NCBI GenBank assembly: GCA_002376725.1
Contig: DFOM01000041.1
Span: forward strand, 1 to 26,381
DNA from: Cloacimonetes bacterium UBA3541
Lineage (GTDB): Bacteria > Cloacimonadota > Cloacimonadia > Cloacimonadales > Cloacimonadaceae
Length of the DNA stretch: 26,381 nt
Direction of reading: 5' to 3'
The notes beneath the pieces are model-generated. The model made no database searches. It saw only the letters and a list, made by a program, of their open reading frames with translations, and had not been told where the DNA came from. How positions within the stretch are numbered: position 1 is the stretch's first letter; the number at the start of each line of letters is the position of its first letter. Made by a program: the position numbers and the translations under genes. Shown here one piece after another: positions 8,510 through 17,424 of this stretch.

Positions 8510-8635
8510 TCAATACTTTCATTACTTTATTAATTATATTTAAGTTCAGGACTTCCCTCTTTGAACTTTATCAAAACTATTTTAAACAGAGATGTTCCCT
8601 TTTCACTTAATAATTTCATAGCTTTCTAATTTATT
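8510..8635. other. Short gap within ECF operon with a small inverted repeat
   Basis: This 126-bp AT-rich gap separates the accessory protein from the first ATPase. It contains a 7-bp inverted repeat, AAGTTCA (8542-8548) and TGAACTT (8562-8568), with a 13-nt loop. No T-run follows immediately, so it is at best a weak attenuator or operator. A secondary promoter for the ATPase genes cannot be excluded. Confidence 0.35.
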
Positions 8636-9283
8636 ATGTTGCAGGTTCAAAACCTCTATTTACATTATCCTGATCAAACAGAACCACTTTTTGAAAACTT
8701 AAGTTTCCAGCTTCAGGAAGGTAACCTTCTCTGGTTAAAAGGTCCTAATGGTTGCGGAAAAACCAGCCTGTTAAATTGCATAAGTGGTATCATACCTCAG
8801 CGGATAAAAGCTGAATGCAGTGGCACTATTAGGCTAAATGACCTGGACCTCAATCCTATTCCAATAAATGAAAGATTCCGCTATCTTGCCTATCAGATAA
8901 GTGACCCTGATAATCAAATATTCTTTCCCAGAGTAGAAAAAGAACTTTCCTTTGCTCTAGAAAATGCAGGTTTAACTATCCCGCAAATGAAAGAAAGAAT
9001 AAGTAAGGCTACCGAAGAATTCGGTTTACAAGATTTCTGGGAAACGGAACCAGGGAAACTTTCTCGGGGTCAAAAACAGCTTTTAGTACTGGCATTTTGT
9101 GCTGCTCAGGATACACCTTTATATTTACTGGATGAACCTACTTCTGCTTTAAGTAATGAATCTATTCTAAAGGTCCAAAACTGGCTTAAGAACATACTAT
9201 CTAAAGGTAAAATAGTTATTATGGTAGAGCATAATTATGAGTTAGGTTCACTGGCTACTCAAATTCTGGATTTAGGTAAATGA
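8636..9283 (+). CDS. ecfA1: ECF transporter ATPase, first (EcfA1-like)
   Basis: A 215-residue ABC ATPase, short for the family, that would power the ECF transporter on the cytoplasmic face. Visible motifs are Walker A GPNGCGKT (36-43), Q-loop Gln87 followed by the DPDNQIF segment typical of ECF ATPases, signature LSRGQ (142-146), Walker B LYLLDE with Glu167, and switch His199 in IMVEHN. The D-loop reads SALS instead of SALD, so the usual Asp is missing. The ATG at 8636 follows a 126-bp gap without a strong ribosome binding site. Its 3' end overlaps the second ATPase by 4 bp, consistent with co-assembly as a heterodimer. Confidence 0.88.
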   Translation: MLQVQNLYLHYPDQTEPLFENLSFQLQEGNLLWLKGPNGCGKTSLLNCISGIIPQRIKAECSGTIRLNDLDLNPIPINERFRYLAYQISDPDNQIFFPRVEKELSFALENAGLTIPQMKERISKATEEFGLQDFWETEPGKLSRGQKQLLVLAFCAAQDTPLYLLDEPTSALSNESILKVQNWLKNILSKGKIVIMVEHNYELGSLATQILDLGK

Positions 9284-9924
9284 ACTCCTCTCTTTTTCAG
9301 ATCCAGAATATCACCTTTTCCTATCCAAAGCAACCTCCTCTATTCCAGGATTTCTCTCTTGATATTAATCAAGAGGATAAAATATTACTCACTGGAGCAA
9401 ATGGCAGTGGTAAAAGCACACTTTTGGCTCTTTTAATGGGAATTGTTTCTCCTCAAGAGGGGAATATCACTTTAAATGATACACCCATTCCGGCGCTGAC
9501 TCCAGAAATATATAGTGAAGTTTTATATTCCCATCAAAATGCCAGGATGGACCTCTTTGGTTTAGTCCCTCGCAATGACTGGGAGTTATGGCAGCTAGCT
9601 ATTCCAGAAAAGTTTACAGAAAAAAGCCTTAACTTAGCAGACCATGATTTAATGGCTAAATTTGATACACCTTATGCTCATCTTTCGGGAGGGGAGCTGA
9701 GGGCTTTTTCTCTCTTATGGTTGCCACTATTACAAGATAAATTCTGGTTACTGGATGAGCCTACTTCTGGTTTAGATGCTAAACATAAGACAAGTTTTGT
9801 AGATCTCTGTCAAAACAAAGAAAAAAGAGGATACCTCATTGTAAGCTATGACCCGGTTATGGAAGATAGTCTTTTTAATCGCATTCTCCTTCTGGAAAAG
9901 GGAAAATTAATTCAGATAAGATGA
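9280..9924 (+). CDS. ecfA2: ECF transporter ATPase, second (EcfA2-like), no switch histidine
   Basis: A 214-residue ABC ATPase paired with the previous gene. Walker A is GANGSGKS (39-46), Q-loop Gln86, signature LSGGE (135-139), Walker B FWLLDE with Glu160, and D-loop SGLD (163-166). The switch-histidine position reads IVSYD, with Tyr190 where His is expected. Combined with the altered D-loop of its partner, this suggests one normal and one degenerate ATP site in the heterodimer. The region between Q-loop and signature is short, giving a small helical domain. It overlaps both neighbours by 4 bp (ATGA), which supports coupled translation. Confidence 0.88.
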   Translation: MNSSLFQIQNITFSYPKQPPLFQDFSLDINQEDKILLTGANGSGKSTLLALLMGIVSPQEGNITLNDTPIPALTPEIYSEVLYSHQNARMDLFGLVPRNDWELWQLAIPEKFTEKSLNLADHDLMAKFDTPYAHLSGGELRAFSLLWLPLLQDKFWLLDEPTSGLDAKHKTSFVDLCQNKEKRGYLIVSYDPVMEDSLFNRILLLEKGKLIQIR

Positions 9925-10649
9925 CTAAACTACATCCTCTAAGTCTTATTCTAGCTGCATTATGGTTCAGTACAGCAGCAATATTCGTACCTCAATTAAC
10001 CTGGCTAACTTTTGCCTTTCTACTGTGTGCTATCTTCAGAGGATTACTTACTGTCTTTAATCTCCAGCTCTGGTGGAAGCAAATTAAAAAAATGATTCCC
10101 CTTTTTATCGCTATTATAATAATTCAATTGCTCTTTACAAAAAAAGGAAATTTACTCTGGGGAAAATCCTGGTATGCTATATATTCTGTAGGTCTGCATC
10201 GTAGTATCGCAGTTAATCTTCGTTTACTGATTCTGTTTTTCTCTGCTCAGATACTTTTAATTTTGAATTATGAGGATTTTGATATTGCCTTTAGTGCTCT
10301 TCATCTTCCCGAAGAATTTGCTTTTATGATTTTCTATACCATCCATATAATTCCTTCAGCAGGAGAACAGATTCAGCATTCTTTACAACTGGTGAAATTC
10401 AGAGGCATAAATATGCGGAAACTACCTGTGAAGTCACAGCTCAATATTTATCGCAATATATCTCTTAGTGTTCTGGCTGAAGTGCTTTCGCGTAGTGCGG
10501 TCCAGGCTATTGCATTAGATTTGAGAGGATTTCGCTCTGCGGGAAAACATACCCATCTCCTGCAAAAGAAATTCTCTCTCTATGACATCATTTTCTATCT
10601 TTTTATTACTGTCATTACTCTCTTATATCTATTTTCAATTCTCACTTGA
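9921..10649 (+). CDS. ecfT: ECF transporter transmembrane T component
   Basis: The 242-residue polytopic membrane protein has several hydrophobic segments and the two short arginine-containing motifs EcfT uses to couple to the ATPases: FRG (160-162) and LRGFR (201-205), the latter in SRSAVQAIALDLRGFR. Length is normal to slightly short for EcfT. It would link the ATPase pair to the YkoE-like S component encoded upstream. It is the last gene of the operon. Its stop lies only 4 bp from the stop of the convergent M1 peptidase gene, with no space for a terminator between them. Confidence 0.88.
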   Translation: MTKLHPLSLILAALWFSTAAIFVPQLTWLTFAFLLCAIFRGLLTVFNLQLWWKQIKKMIPLFIAIIIIQLLFTKKGNLLWGKSWYAIYSVGLHRSIAVNLRLLILFFSAQILLILNYEDFDIAFSALHLPEEFAFMIFYTIHIIPSAGEQIQHSLQLVKFRGINMRKLPVKSQLNIYRNISLSVLAEVLSRSAVQAIALDLRGFRSAGKHTHLLQKKFSLYDIIFYLFITVITLLYLFSILT

Positions 10650-10653
10650 AACA

Positions 10654-13560
10654 CTATTTTATATAACTTATCTTGCTAACGATAATTTTATCGGACTGCT
10701 TCATCTTAAGTATGTATATTCCTGAGGATAGTAATTTCCCTTTATCATCTCTTCCATCAAAATTAAAAATAAAATCTCCCTTCATATTGACTTCCTGAAA
10801 GAAAGTTTTAACCTTCTGCCCTTTTAGATTATAAAGCTCAAGACTGGCTACACCTTTTACTGGTAAAGAAAGCTGAATTTCACAATTTCTCCTAAAAGGA
10901 TTTGGATAAATCTTCATTGTAGCTATCACAGAAGCTATAGTTGAATCTATTATAGGTGTTTGAATCAATTCAGGAATAATTATTTGTAAAAAATCTCGCA
11001 CTCCAGCGGATTGCATATAGTAAAGTGGAAAACCCAGTAATATCAGTTCTCCATTATCATAGCTATGTCGCAAAGCAAGACAATGTCCGTTACTCTGAGC
11101 AGAAGGATTCATATTAGCAATATAAATAGCGTTATTAGCATCGGGGAAAGTGCAGATATATGGCAACATCCCATTCCAGGAAGCTAGGAGTTTATTTCCA
11201 TCTACCAGCAATTCAGGATAGATAATGGATTGAGCACTGATCAAACAGGGAGAATTACTATATTCAATCTGAGGTATTCCAGCAAATCTTGCCAGAAAGG
11301 TTTCACTTAGAACTGTTGCCGTCTTCCAACCAGAAAGAAGAATCTTACCTCCTCCTAATATATAACTTCCCAAAACACTTTGATGATTAATCAGCAAGTT
11401 TTCCGCAAAATCATCACTATGCCATAGCACTACTTTATATTCTCCTAAAGCACTTAAGTCAGGTAAACCCTGAGTAGTTACATCCCAGGAATCATATTCT
11501 AATGGAACTAAAGCTGTATCATAGAAAGTATCAACCATAGCATCATCAGGACTCAGATTACTACCATTGCCATTTCTGGTCTCATCTACTACTAAAAAAT
11601 CCTGTCCAAAAGAAAATGATACCGGCATTGCACTCATTACATTGGATTGTACGCTATTCCAGCCTTCACTGTCTATGGCAATTACCACATATTCATAAAG
11701 TGTGCCGTTAATCGCAGTAGTATCAATAAAACTTAATGCTGAAACAGGTTCTGAATTTAAAGCTATCCATCCCTCATAATTTTCTACATCACAACGATAA
11801 ATTATATAACCCAAAGCTGGATTATCTTCAAAGCTTTCCCAGGAAAGAAATACTGCATTATTAGTAGGTAAACATTCCACCAGAACTGGTCTTTTCTCTG
11901 TAATAGAACGAAGAAGAGTCCAACTATGATAGTTAGGATTGAATATTGCTCCTGGCTCTAGGGTTATATTAAAATAATTGGCAAAACCTTGAGGAGAAGC
12001 TTCCACATATAAAGAATCCGAAATTCCTGCTTGAGTTAAACGGAAAGGAATCTCAATAAAGAAAGGAGTGCTCGTATTGGAGATAGTTTTGGCTATTATT
12101 TTTAATGGTGAATTACTCTCATTATTTGTCCAAACACTAAATTCCAGTGATGGAATGCCTGAACTATAAATCCATTGCTGAAAGAATTGATTCAAATCCT
12201 GTCCACTTATTTGTTCTGCCATTGTTTGAAATTCTACCGTTACTGCATTCTCATCCCGATAAGTGTTATACCAGTTCTGCAATAAGGAAAAGAAATTAGC
12301 ATTGCCTATCTTTAATCTCAACATATGTAGCACTGATGCTGCTTTTTCATAGGAAGGAGGTGCAAAATAGGAATTAAAATTGGGATTATATATAGTCTGC
12401 GGACCAGCACTGGCTTCCCAGCTGATGTAGTAATTATGAAACTCCGTCCTGATATAATTACATGCCGATTCCCAACCTTCTGTTTTATCTTTCCAGAGAT
12501 GTTCTGCATAGGTTGCAAATCCCTCAGAAAGCCATACATCCTTAAAAGTGAGAAAAGATACTGCATTACCATACCATTGATGAACCAATTCATGAGCAAT
12601 AATCGTTTCATATGCTTGGGTTCCAGAGATAATATAATTTCCCAAGGTGGTCATTGTTTGATGTTCCATTGCTCCATAAGTACTCATATTGACCACAGCA
12701 TGACCATACTTCTCAAATGGATAAACCCCAAAAAGCGAAGAAAAGTAATCTATCATTAACGGAACTCTGGCAAAATCTACTAGTGCATTGTTATACTGAT
12801 TGGATAATACAAAATTCATAATAGGAACTTCTCCAGCAGTTTGATTCAATTCCACATAGGGTCCACAAGTCACACAAACCAGATAAGTAGTCATAGGATG
12901 CTCTCCTACCCAGCTAGTAGTAGAAGTTCCATCTCCATTATTTACTATATTAGTTCTCAAGCCATTAGCTGCAACTTTCCAGTCACTGCGCAGAGTAATC
13001 GTTAGATTAACTATTGCCTTATCCCAGGGATGGTCATAACAGGGCCACCAATAACGACCTGCATCAGGATCTGAAATAGTAAATACGGAATAGGGAGTAA
13101 ATATCATACCAATATGGTAAATATCAGAAGACAATTGGGGATAGCCGGAATAAAATACCTGAGTTGTGAAAGTGGAACCTGCCGTAATATTTAAATTGAT
13201 ATGAATAATCCCATTGATATGAGTATATGTAGCAGGAACATTATTCACCAGAACATTATTTACCGTTAATCCTACTAGATTATATTCTATATAGCTTAGA
13301 TTATCTTCAGCCAGAACCGTCGCCAGAACATTCCCATTTATATAGTGAGTTTGATCATTAATAGCCAGGGTAAGATCATACATCTGTATATCAAATCCAG
13401 TAAGAGAATCTGCCTTATCTGCTTCTGTACAGATTGCTGAAGTGCTGTAAGGTTTAGTAATATTGCCTGGCACTGGACTATTAAGACCAGAAAGAGATAC
13501 CATCATTGCTAAAAAGCAGGGTAAAAACAACAAAGTTGATATATTTATCTTTTTCACCAT
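10654..13560 (-). CDS. Secreted M1-family aminopeptidase-like protein with FN3 and sorting domain
   Basis: The ATG at 13560 is chosen over an upstream GTG (13569) because GGGAGG lies about 8 nt before it. The 968-residue product has a signal peptide (about 1-24) and an M1 zinc-peptidase core. The zinc motif is HELVH with His323, Glu324 and His327, plus Glu346 after exactly 18 residues. The exopeptidase motif reads GAMEH (296-300), whereas GxMEN is typical. An FN3-like domain follows (about 560-645), then an alpha/beta stretch (about 650-840) resembling a glutamine-amidotransferase-like fold. The end is a FlgD/type IX-like sorting module (883-968, starting KIYPNPF). It probably degrades peptides at the cell surface or outside. 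It is the last gene on the minus strand, 173 bp after rarA. Confidence 0.88.
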   Translation of the reverse strand: MVKKINISTLLFLPCFLAMMVSLSGLNSPVPGNITKPYSTSAICTEADKADSLTGFDIQMYDLTLAINDQTHYINGNVLATVLAEDNLSYIEYNLVGLTVNNVLVNNVPATYTHINGIIHINLNITAGSTFTTQVFYSGYPQLSSDIYHIGMIFTPYSVFTISDPDAGRYWWPCYDHPWDKAIVNLTITLRSDWKVAANGLRTNIVNNGDGTSTTSWVGEHPMTTYLVCVTCGPYVELNQTAGEVPIMNFVLSNQYNNALVDFARVPLMIDYFSSLFGVYPFEKYGHAVVNMSTYGAMEHQTMTTLGNYIISGTQAYETIIAHELVHQWYGNAVSFLTFKDVWLSEGFATYAEHLWKDKTEGWESACNYIRTEFHNYYISWEASAGPQTIYNPNFNSYFAPPSYEKAASVLHMLRLKIGNANFFSLLQNWYNTYRDENAVTVEFQTMAEQISGQDLNQFFQQWIYSSGIPSLEFSVWTNNESNSPLKIIAKTISNTSTPFFIEIPFRLTQAGISDSLYVEASPQGFANYFNITLEPGAIFNPNYHSWTLLRSITEKRPVLVECLPTNNAVFLSWESFEDNPALGYIIYRCDVENYEGWIALNSEPVSALSFIDTTAINGTLYEYVVIAIDSEGWNSVQSNVMSAMPVSFSFGQDFLVVDETRNGNGSNLSPDDAMVDTFYDTALVPLEYDSWDVTTQGLPDLSALGEYKVVLWHSDDFAENLLINHQSVLGSYILGGGKILLSGWKTATVLSETFLARFAGIPQIEYSNSPCLISAQSIIYPELLVDGNKLLASWNGMLPYICTFPDANNAIYIANMNPSAQSNGHCLALRHSYDNGELILLGFPLYYMQSAGVRDFLQIIIPELIQTPIIDSTIASVIATMKIYPNPFRRNCEIQLSLPVKGVASLELYNLKGQKVKTFFQEVNMKGDFIFNFDGRDDKGKLLSSGIYILKMKQSDKIIVSKISYIK

Positions 13561-13733
13561 TCCTGTCACCTCCCAACCTAAAATGTTTAATGCCTGTTAT
13601 ATTGAAGCAATTTTGCTTCCAAAACTATTTATATTAAGCCACTTTATAAAAACTTTAAGCCCCTAAAAATGCTTACTTACTCATTGAATTAAAAACAGAA
13701 TCTATAATTGAGCTAATGAACAAAGAAAAAAAG
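13561..13733 (-). promoter_or_regulatory. rarA to M1 peptidase spacer with inverted repeat and strong RBS
   Basis: This 173-bp AT-rich spacer holds the ribosome binding site GGGAGG just upstream of the peptidase ATG. It also holds an inverted repeat, GAAGCAA (13604-13610) and TTGCTTC (13613-13619), about 45 nt upstream of that ATG. The repeat has no T-run after it on either strand. It may be an operator or a weak end of the rarA transcript. No clear -35/-10 pair was found. Confidence 0.4.
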
Positions 13734-15050
13734 CTACTTTTTATCTTTATCCTGTCTAAGTTTTATCCACCATTGAATTCTTTTGGCAATCTCCTTTTCA
13801 AAACCATATTCTCCCGGTATATAGTAAGTTCTCTCCTCCATCTGGTCTGGAAAATACTTCTGGTAGACATACTTATTTTTATAATCGTGATCATACTTAT
13901 AATCAGCTCCATAACCCAGATCTTTCATTAGTTGAGTGGGAGCATTACGAATATGGAAAGGGACACCATAATGACTAGTTTTTCGGGCATCTTCTGCTGC
14001 CTCTTCATATGCCGTATATAGTGAATTACTCTTAGGAGCAGTAGCAAGATATACCACCAGTTGAGCTAGGGCAGTACTGGCTTCAGGCATACCAATAAAA
14101 AGAACTGCTTCTTTAACTGCTATAGCTTGAACCAGTGCTTGTGGATCTGCTAAACCAACATCTTCAGAGGCAAAGCGAATCAATCTTCTCACAATATAAC
14201 GAGGGTCCTCTCCAGCTTCTAACATTCTTGCGAGCCAATATAGTCCTGCTTGAGGGTCCGAACCCCGGAGAGATTTATGTAAAGCAGAAATTAGATTATA
14301 ATGTTCTTCTCGGTCTTTATCATAATAAAGGGTCTTCTTCTCCAGAATAGCTGCCAGTTGTTTTATATCCTTATGAGGTTCTTTTTTCAAATAGGGAATC
14401 AACAGTTCCAGTTGATTAAGAGCTCTACGGGCATCACCTGAACTTTGCTGGGCTAACCATCCGATTATTTCTTCATCTTCTGTTAGACCTAAACTTTGAT
14501 ATCCTTTGTGGATAATCTCTTTTAAATCATTCTCAGAGAGCATCTGCAACACAAAAATATGGCATCTGGATAGTAATGCTGGAATCACTTCAAAGGACGG
14601 ATTTTCCGTGGTAGCTCCTATCAGAATAATGGCACCGCTTTCTATATAAGGAAGAAAGGCATCTTGTTGTGCCTTATTAAAGCGATGTATCTCATCAATA
14701 AAAATTATTATACTCTGATTTTGATAACGATGTAGATAATCAGCATCTTTCATTACTGATTTGACATCAGTTATACTGGTTAGGACCGCACTAAATCTAA
14801 CAAATCGGTGTTTAGTAGTGTTTTCAATAATATGAGCAATGGTGGTTTTCCCACTTCCCGGGGGACCCCATAAGATGAAAGATTGATATTCATCGCTTTC
14901 TATCATCTTACGCAGAGGAGAATCTGGGGCAGTTAGAGATGGTTGTCCTAAAAGTTCATCCAGAGATAGGGGCCTAAGCCTCTCTGCTAAAGGTATATTT
15001 CTATCCTTTAGTTCTTTTTCTTCCAAAAAATCCGTTTGCTCTGAATTCAT
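13734..15050 (-). CDS. rarA: Replication-associated recombination protein A (RarA/MgsA)
   Basis: The 438-residue AAA+ ATPase has the normal RarA length and acts at stalled replication forks. Walker A is GPPGSGKT (62-69). Walker B is IIIFIDEIH with Asp119/Glu120, followed by RFNKAQQDAFLPYIE and the sensor-1 region ATTENPSFEV. The C-terminal part has the RarA/WRNIP1 features DPQAGLYWLARMLEAGEDPRYI (rest of the motif continues) and IRNAPTQLMKDLGYG, expected for the tetramerisation domain. The N-terminal NIPLAERLRPLSLDELLGQ segment is also typical. It lies 3 bp after the ferritin-like gene and is probably co-transcribed with it and the LolC-like gene. Confidence 0.95.
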   Translation of the reverse strand: MNSEQTDFLEEKELKDRNIPLAERLRPLSLDELLGQPSLTAPDSPLRKMIESDEYQSFILWGPPGSGKTTIAHIIENTTKHRFVRFSAVLTSITDVKSVMKDADYLHRYQNQSIIIFIDEIHRFNKAQQDAFLPYIESGAIILIGATTENPSFEVIPALLSRCHIFVLQMLSENDLKEIIHKGYQSLGLTEDEEIIGWLAQQSSGDARRALNQLELLIPYLKKEPHKDIKQLAAILEKKTLYYDKDREEHYNLISALHKSLRGSDPQAGLYWLARMLEAGEDPRYIVRRLIRFASEDVGLADPQALVQAIAVKEAVLFIGMPEASTALAQLVVYLATAPKSNSLYTAYEEAAEDARKTSHYGVPFHIRNAPTQLMKDLGYGADYKYDHDYKNKYVYQKYFPDQMEERTYYIPGEYGFEKEIAKRIQWWIKLRQDKDKK

Positions 15051-15053
15051 TGA

Positions 15054-15521
15054 TTAAAAATCCATAAAACCATCCAGCTCACTTGGATCAAACCATTCTA
15101 GTGCACCAAGTATCCTTTGCATTTCCGTTAAGAGCAAGGTCTTATGCTGTTCTTCCTCTTTAGCTAAATGGAGTAATAGTCCCCGTATATCTGGCTGAGC
15201 AGTATTTTCCGCAAAGGAATAATAACTCTTAGCTGCTTCTTCCTCGCGAGTTATGGCAAATTGAAGAAGTTGAGCTGGATCTTTTAAATCTACTGAAGGA
15301 ATCTCTTTTATCTCCTGACTCTCAGGTTGAGGGTCTTCACCTGGAAATTCTTGGCTGAAAGCATTCCTCAATTTAAGCTCATGCTCTTTCTCTAAATTGA
15401 CTAATTCAGTGAAAAAGCTATTGGTTTCTGGCTCTCCAAAACTTTTCGCTAACCCCTGATAGAGCTTTTGAGAGCGTTGTTCTTGTGCTATAGCAAAATT
15501 ATAGAGTTCTCGTCTATTCAT
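15054..15521 (-). CDS. Ferritin-like (rubrerythrin-type) diiron protein
   Basis: The 155-residue product looks like a four-helix ferritin-like protein with two similar halves. Each half supplies a Glu on one helix (near 14 and 93) and an ExxH on the next: Glu44-His47 in EKEH and Glu123-His126 in EEQH. This is the rubrerythrin diiron pattern, but the C-terminal rubredoxin domain is missing. Family members handle peroxide or iron stress in anaerobes, and the electron donor here is unknown. An acidic linker rich in Pro, Glu and Gln (about 58-75) joins the halves. It sits 14 bp after the permease gene and 3 bp before rarA, suggesting one transcript. Confidence 0.82.
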   Translation of the reverse strand: MNRRELYNFAIAQEQRSQKLYQGLAKSFGEPETNSFFTELVNLEKEHELKLRNAFSQEFPGEDPQPESQEIKEIPSVDLKDPAQLLQFAITREEEAAKSYYSFAENTAQPDIRGLLLHLAKEEEQHKTLLLTEMQRILGALEWFDPSELDGFMDF

Positions 15522-15535
15522 CTTTTTTTATTCCT

Positions 15536-16795
15536 TTATGCCGTCTGGCGTATTAATTCTACTGGATTGATATTCTTTAAATTTCTCAAAGGTAAAATAA
15601 CACTTATAAATGTAACCAAATAAGAAAATATTATCACCATCAGATAATCAGTAGCAGCAAATTTTACTGGAAGTGCTGAAGAACCAGCTGTCCCTAAATC
15701 CATACTTATAATACCAAATCTCTGCTGGAGCAGCAACAGAATAGTGGCAATGATTAATCCCAATACAATTCCAAGAGTGGCTAAAAACAAAGCTTGATAC
15801 AGAAAAAGAGTGCGTAATTCCTTTTCACTATATCCGAAAGCCTTTAACAATCCCAGCTCTTTCTTCTTGCGGGTTATGGTCTTCCATAAATTACCTATCA
15901 AATTGAAACTAGCGATGATATACATAAAAAGCATAATCAGAAACATCAGGTTCTTCTCAAATCTTATGGAGCTATATAAGCTGGGATCATAGGCACTCCA
16001 ATCCTCTACTTCAAAATTGGGAAATAAAGATTTTATCTTCCTGGTAGCACTTTTCGGATTAGAAAATATATCGGTTTTGACCTCTAAATAATCTATTTGA
16101 TTAGTGTAACCACTAAAATATTGAGCTACGGTTAAAGGTATAAAACTATAGGTTTCATCATATTCTGGCATCCCAGTTGTAAAAATAGCGGCAACTTTTA
16201 AAGTCCTTACCCGCGGCAACATCCCAAAAGCTGAAGGTATATTAAAAACCGGAGAAAGTAGCTCAATCTTATCTCCAATGCCTATATTCAAACTTGCTGC
16301 CAAGCCAAGTCCAAGAGCTATGCCGCCATCTATAAATTCCTTATTTTGAATGTTCCCGGTTAGTAATCCCTGAACTCCCGATGAATTATCTATCGCTTTG
16401 GGCTGTACCGCTGCACTAATCTCGGAATGTTTCTCCGGATCAATTCCCAAAGACAGGGTAGGATAAATCTTCCCTTCTTTTATTATTACCAGTTCGTTGC
16501 GAACTACTGGTGCCGCTAAAAAACCTTCTTGATTCAATTTCTCTATCATTATATCATAATCTGAAAAAGGTGCACCCTCAGGTTTGGATATCTTTATCTC
16601 ACTTAAAGTCCCAGTTATTCTCGCTTGTATATCCGTCCTTAATCCATTCATCACACTACTAACACAAAGCAAACCCGTTACTCCCAGAGTCAAACCTATC
16701 AAGGTCAAAAAATGAGACTTATTTATCAAAAAAGAGCTCTGACCACTAAGATATCTCTTAGCCAGCCAGGTTATGCTTCTATTTTTCTGTTTCAT
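15536..16795 (-). CDS. LolC/LolE-like FtsX-family permease
   Basis: The frame is open from a GTG at 16840, but the ATG at 16795 is preferred because it gives MKQKNRSITWLAKRYLSG, close to the usual LolC N-terminus (ArYL near the start), and because a candidate promoter lies between the two codons. The 419-residue protein has an N-terminal membrane segment after FLTLIGLTLGVTGLLCVSSV, a large extracytoplasmic MacB/LolC-type domain, and three C-terminal membrane segments of an FtsX domain, with KKKELGLLKAFGYSEKEL between the first two. It would extract lipoproteins from the inner membrane together with an ATPase (LolD) that is not encoded here. Other FtsX exporters remain possible. Confidence 0.8.
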   Translation of the reverse strand: MKQKNRSITWLAKRYLSGQSSFLINKSHFLTLIGLTLGVTGLLCVSSVMNGLRTDIQARITGTLSEIKISKPEGAPFSDYDIMIEKLNQEGFLAAPVVRNELVIIKEGKIYPTLSLGIDPEKHSEISAAVQPKAIDNSSGVQGLLTGNIQNKEFIDGGIALGLGLAASLNIGIGDKIELLSPVFNIPSAFGMLPRVRTLKVAAIFTTGMPEYDETYSFIPLTVAQYFSGYTNQIDYLEVKTDIFSNPKSATRKIKSLFPNFEVEDWSAYDPSLYSSIRFEKNLMFLIMLFMYIIASFNLIGNLWKTITRKKKELGLLKAFGYSEKELRTLFLYQALFLATLGIVLGLIIATILLLLQQRFGIISMDLGTAGSSALPVKFAATDYLMVIIFSYLVTFISVILPLRNLKNINPVELIRQTA

Positions 16796-16802
16796 ACATT
16801 CT

Positions 16803-16830
16803 ATTTTAATTATCTTAATACAAAAGTCAA
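16803..16830 (-). promoter_or_regulatory. Candidate promoter for LolC-ferritin-rarA operon
   Basis: On the minus strand TTGACT (16830-16825) is followed after 16 nt by TAAAAT (16808-16803). Transcription would start near 16796, adjacent to the preferred ATG at 16795, giving an almost leaderless mRNA. No ribosome binding site is seen before that ATG, which fits this arrangement. Confidence 0.45.
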
Positions 16831-17019
16831 GTCCTTTCACTATTCTAAAAGTTTTACTCTATCTAAGAACTTACCCTTCTTCTCTGGTGATTTAATCTTT
16901 TATCAAATCAGCAGGATTGAAAAATAAAACTTTTTCAGACCATAATTTACACTGTCCCACAAGATTTCTACCTCTTGAAATACATATCCCCCTCTTTTAA
17001 GAAACTGATGTCCACTTTC

Positions 17020-17060
17020 GGACATAAGCTGGACATAAGCTGGACATAAGCTGGACATAA
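17020..17060 (+). repeat. 11-bp tandem repeat, nearly four units
   Basis: Three exact copies of GGACATAAGCT (17020-17030, 17031-17041, 17042-17052) are followed by a partial copy GGACATAA (17053-17060). TGTCC at 17009-17013 can pair with the first GGACA, forming a small hairpin at the array edge. The unit length is not a multiple of three, so it is not a coding repeat. Confidence 0.9.
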
Positions 17061-17259
17061 AAAGGGAGAAAGAATGGAAGAAATGTATAAGTTCTTTTAT
17101 AATCTCTTCACTGATAGTCATAAAAATATATTTTAGGATAGTAGATGACCTCTTCTCTCATACTCTAAAAGAACTTTCTAAAACGAAATAGGAGATACCC
17201 TCATCTTGTAAGCTAACAAGGAAGTTATTATTAATAATAATTAAATAGAGAAGGTTTAT

Positions 17260-17273
17260 TATACAGCTGTATA
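17260..17273. promoter_or_regulatory. Perfect 14-bp palindrome
   Basis: TATACAGCTGTATA is a perfect palindrome centred on CAGCTG, in an AT-rich non-coding stretch about 200 bp before the tRNA genes. It could be an operator for a dimeric regulator, but no regulator gene lies nearby. Confidence 0.3.
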
Positions 17274-17424
17274 TTTTAGATTAAGAAAGCAAATCCTTAC
17301 AGTTTTGCGAGATAAAGATGCTTCACTTCCTTTAATATAAAGTTTTATAATGAATTAAATGCAAGTTTTCTAATTGCCTCATTTCTAAACGCAAAAAACA
17401 AAAATAATTGTTTGTTAATTTATA

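Noticed and set aside
16903..17121. 72-codon minus-strand open frame over the 11-bp repeat
   Set aside because: It crosses the tandem repeat with changing phase, has no ribosome binding site or recognisable domain, and lies in otherwise non-coding DNA.
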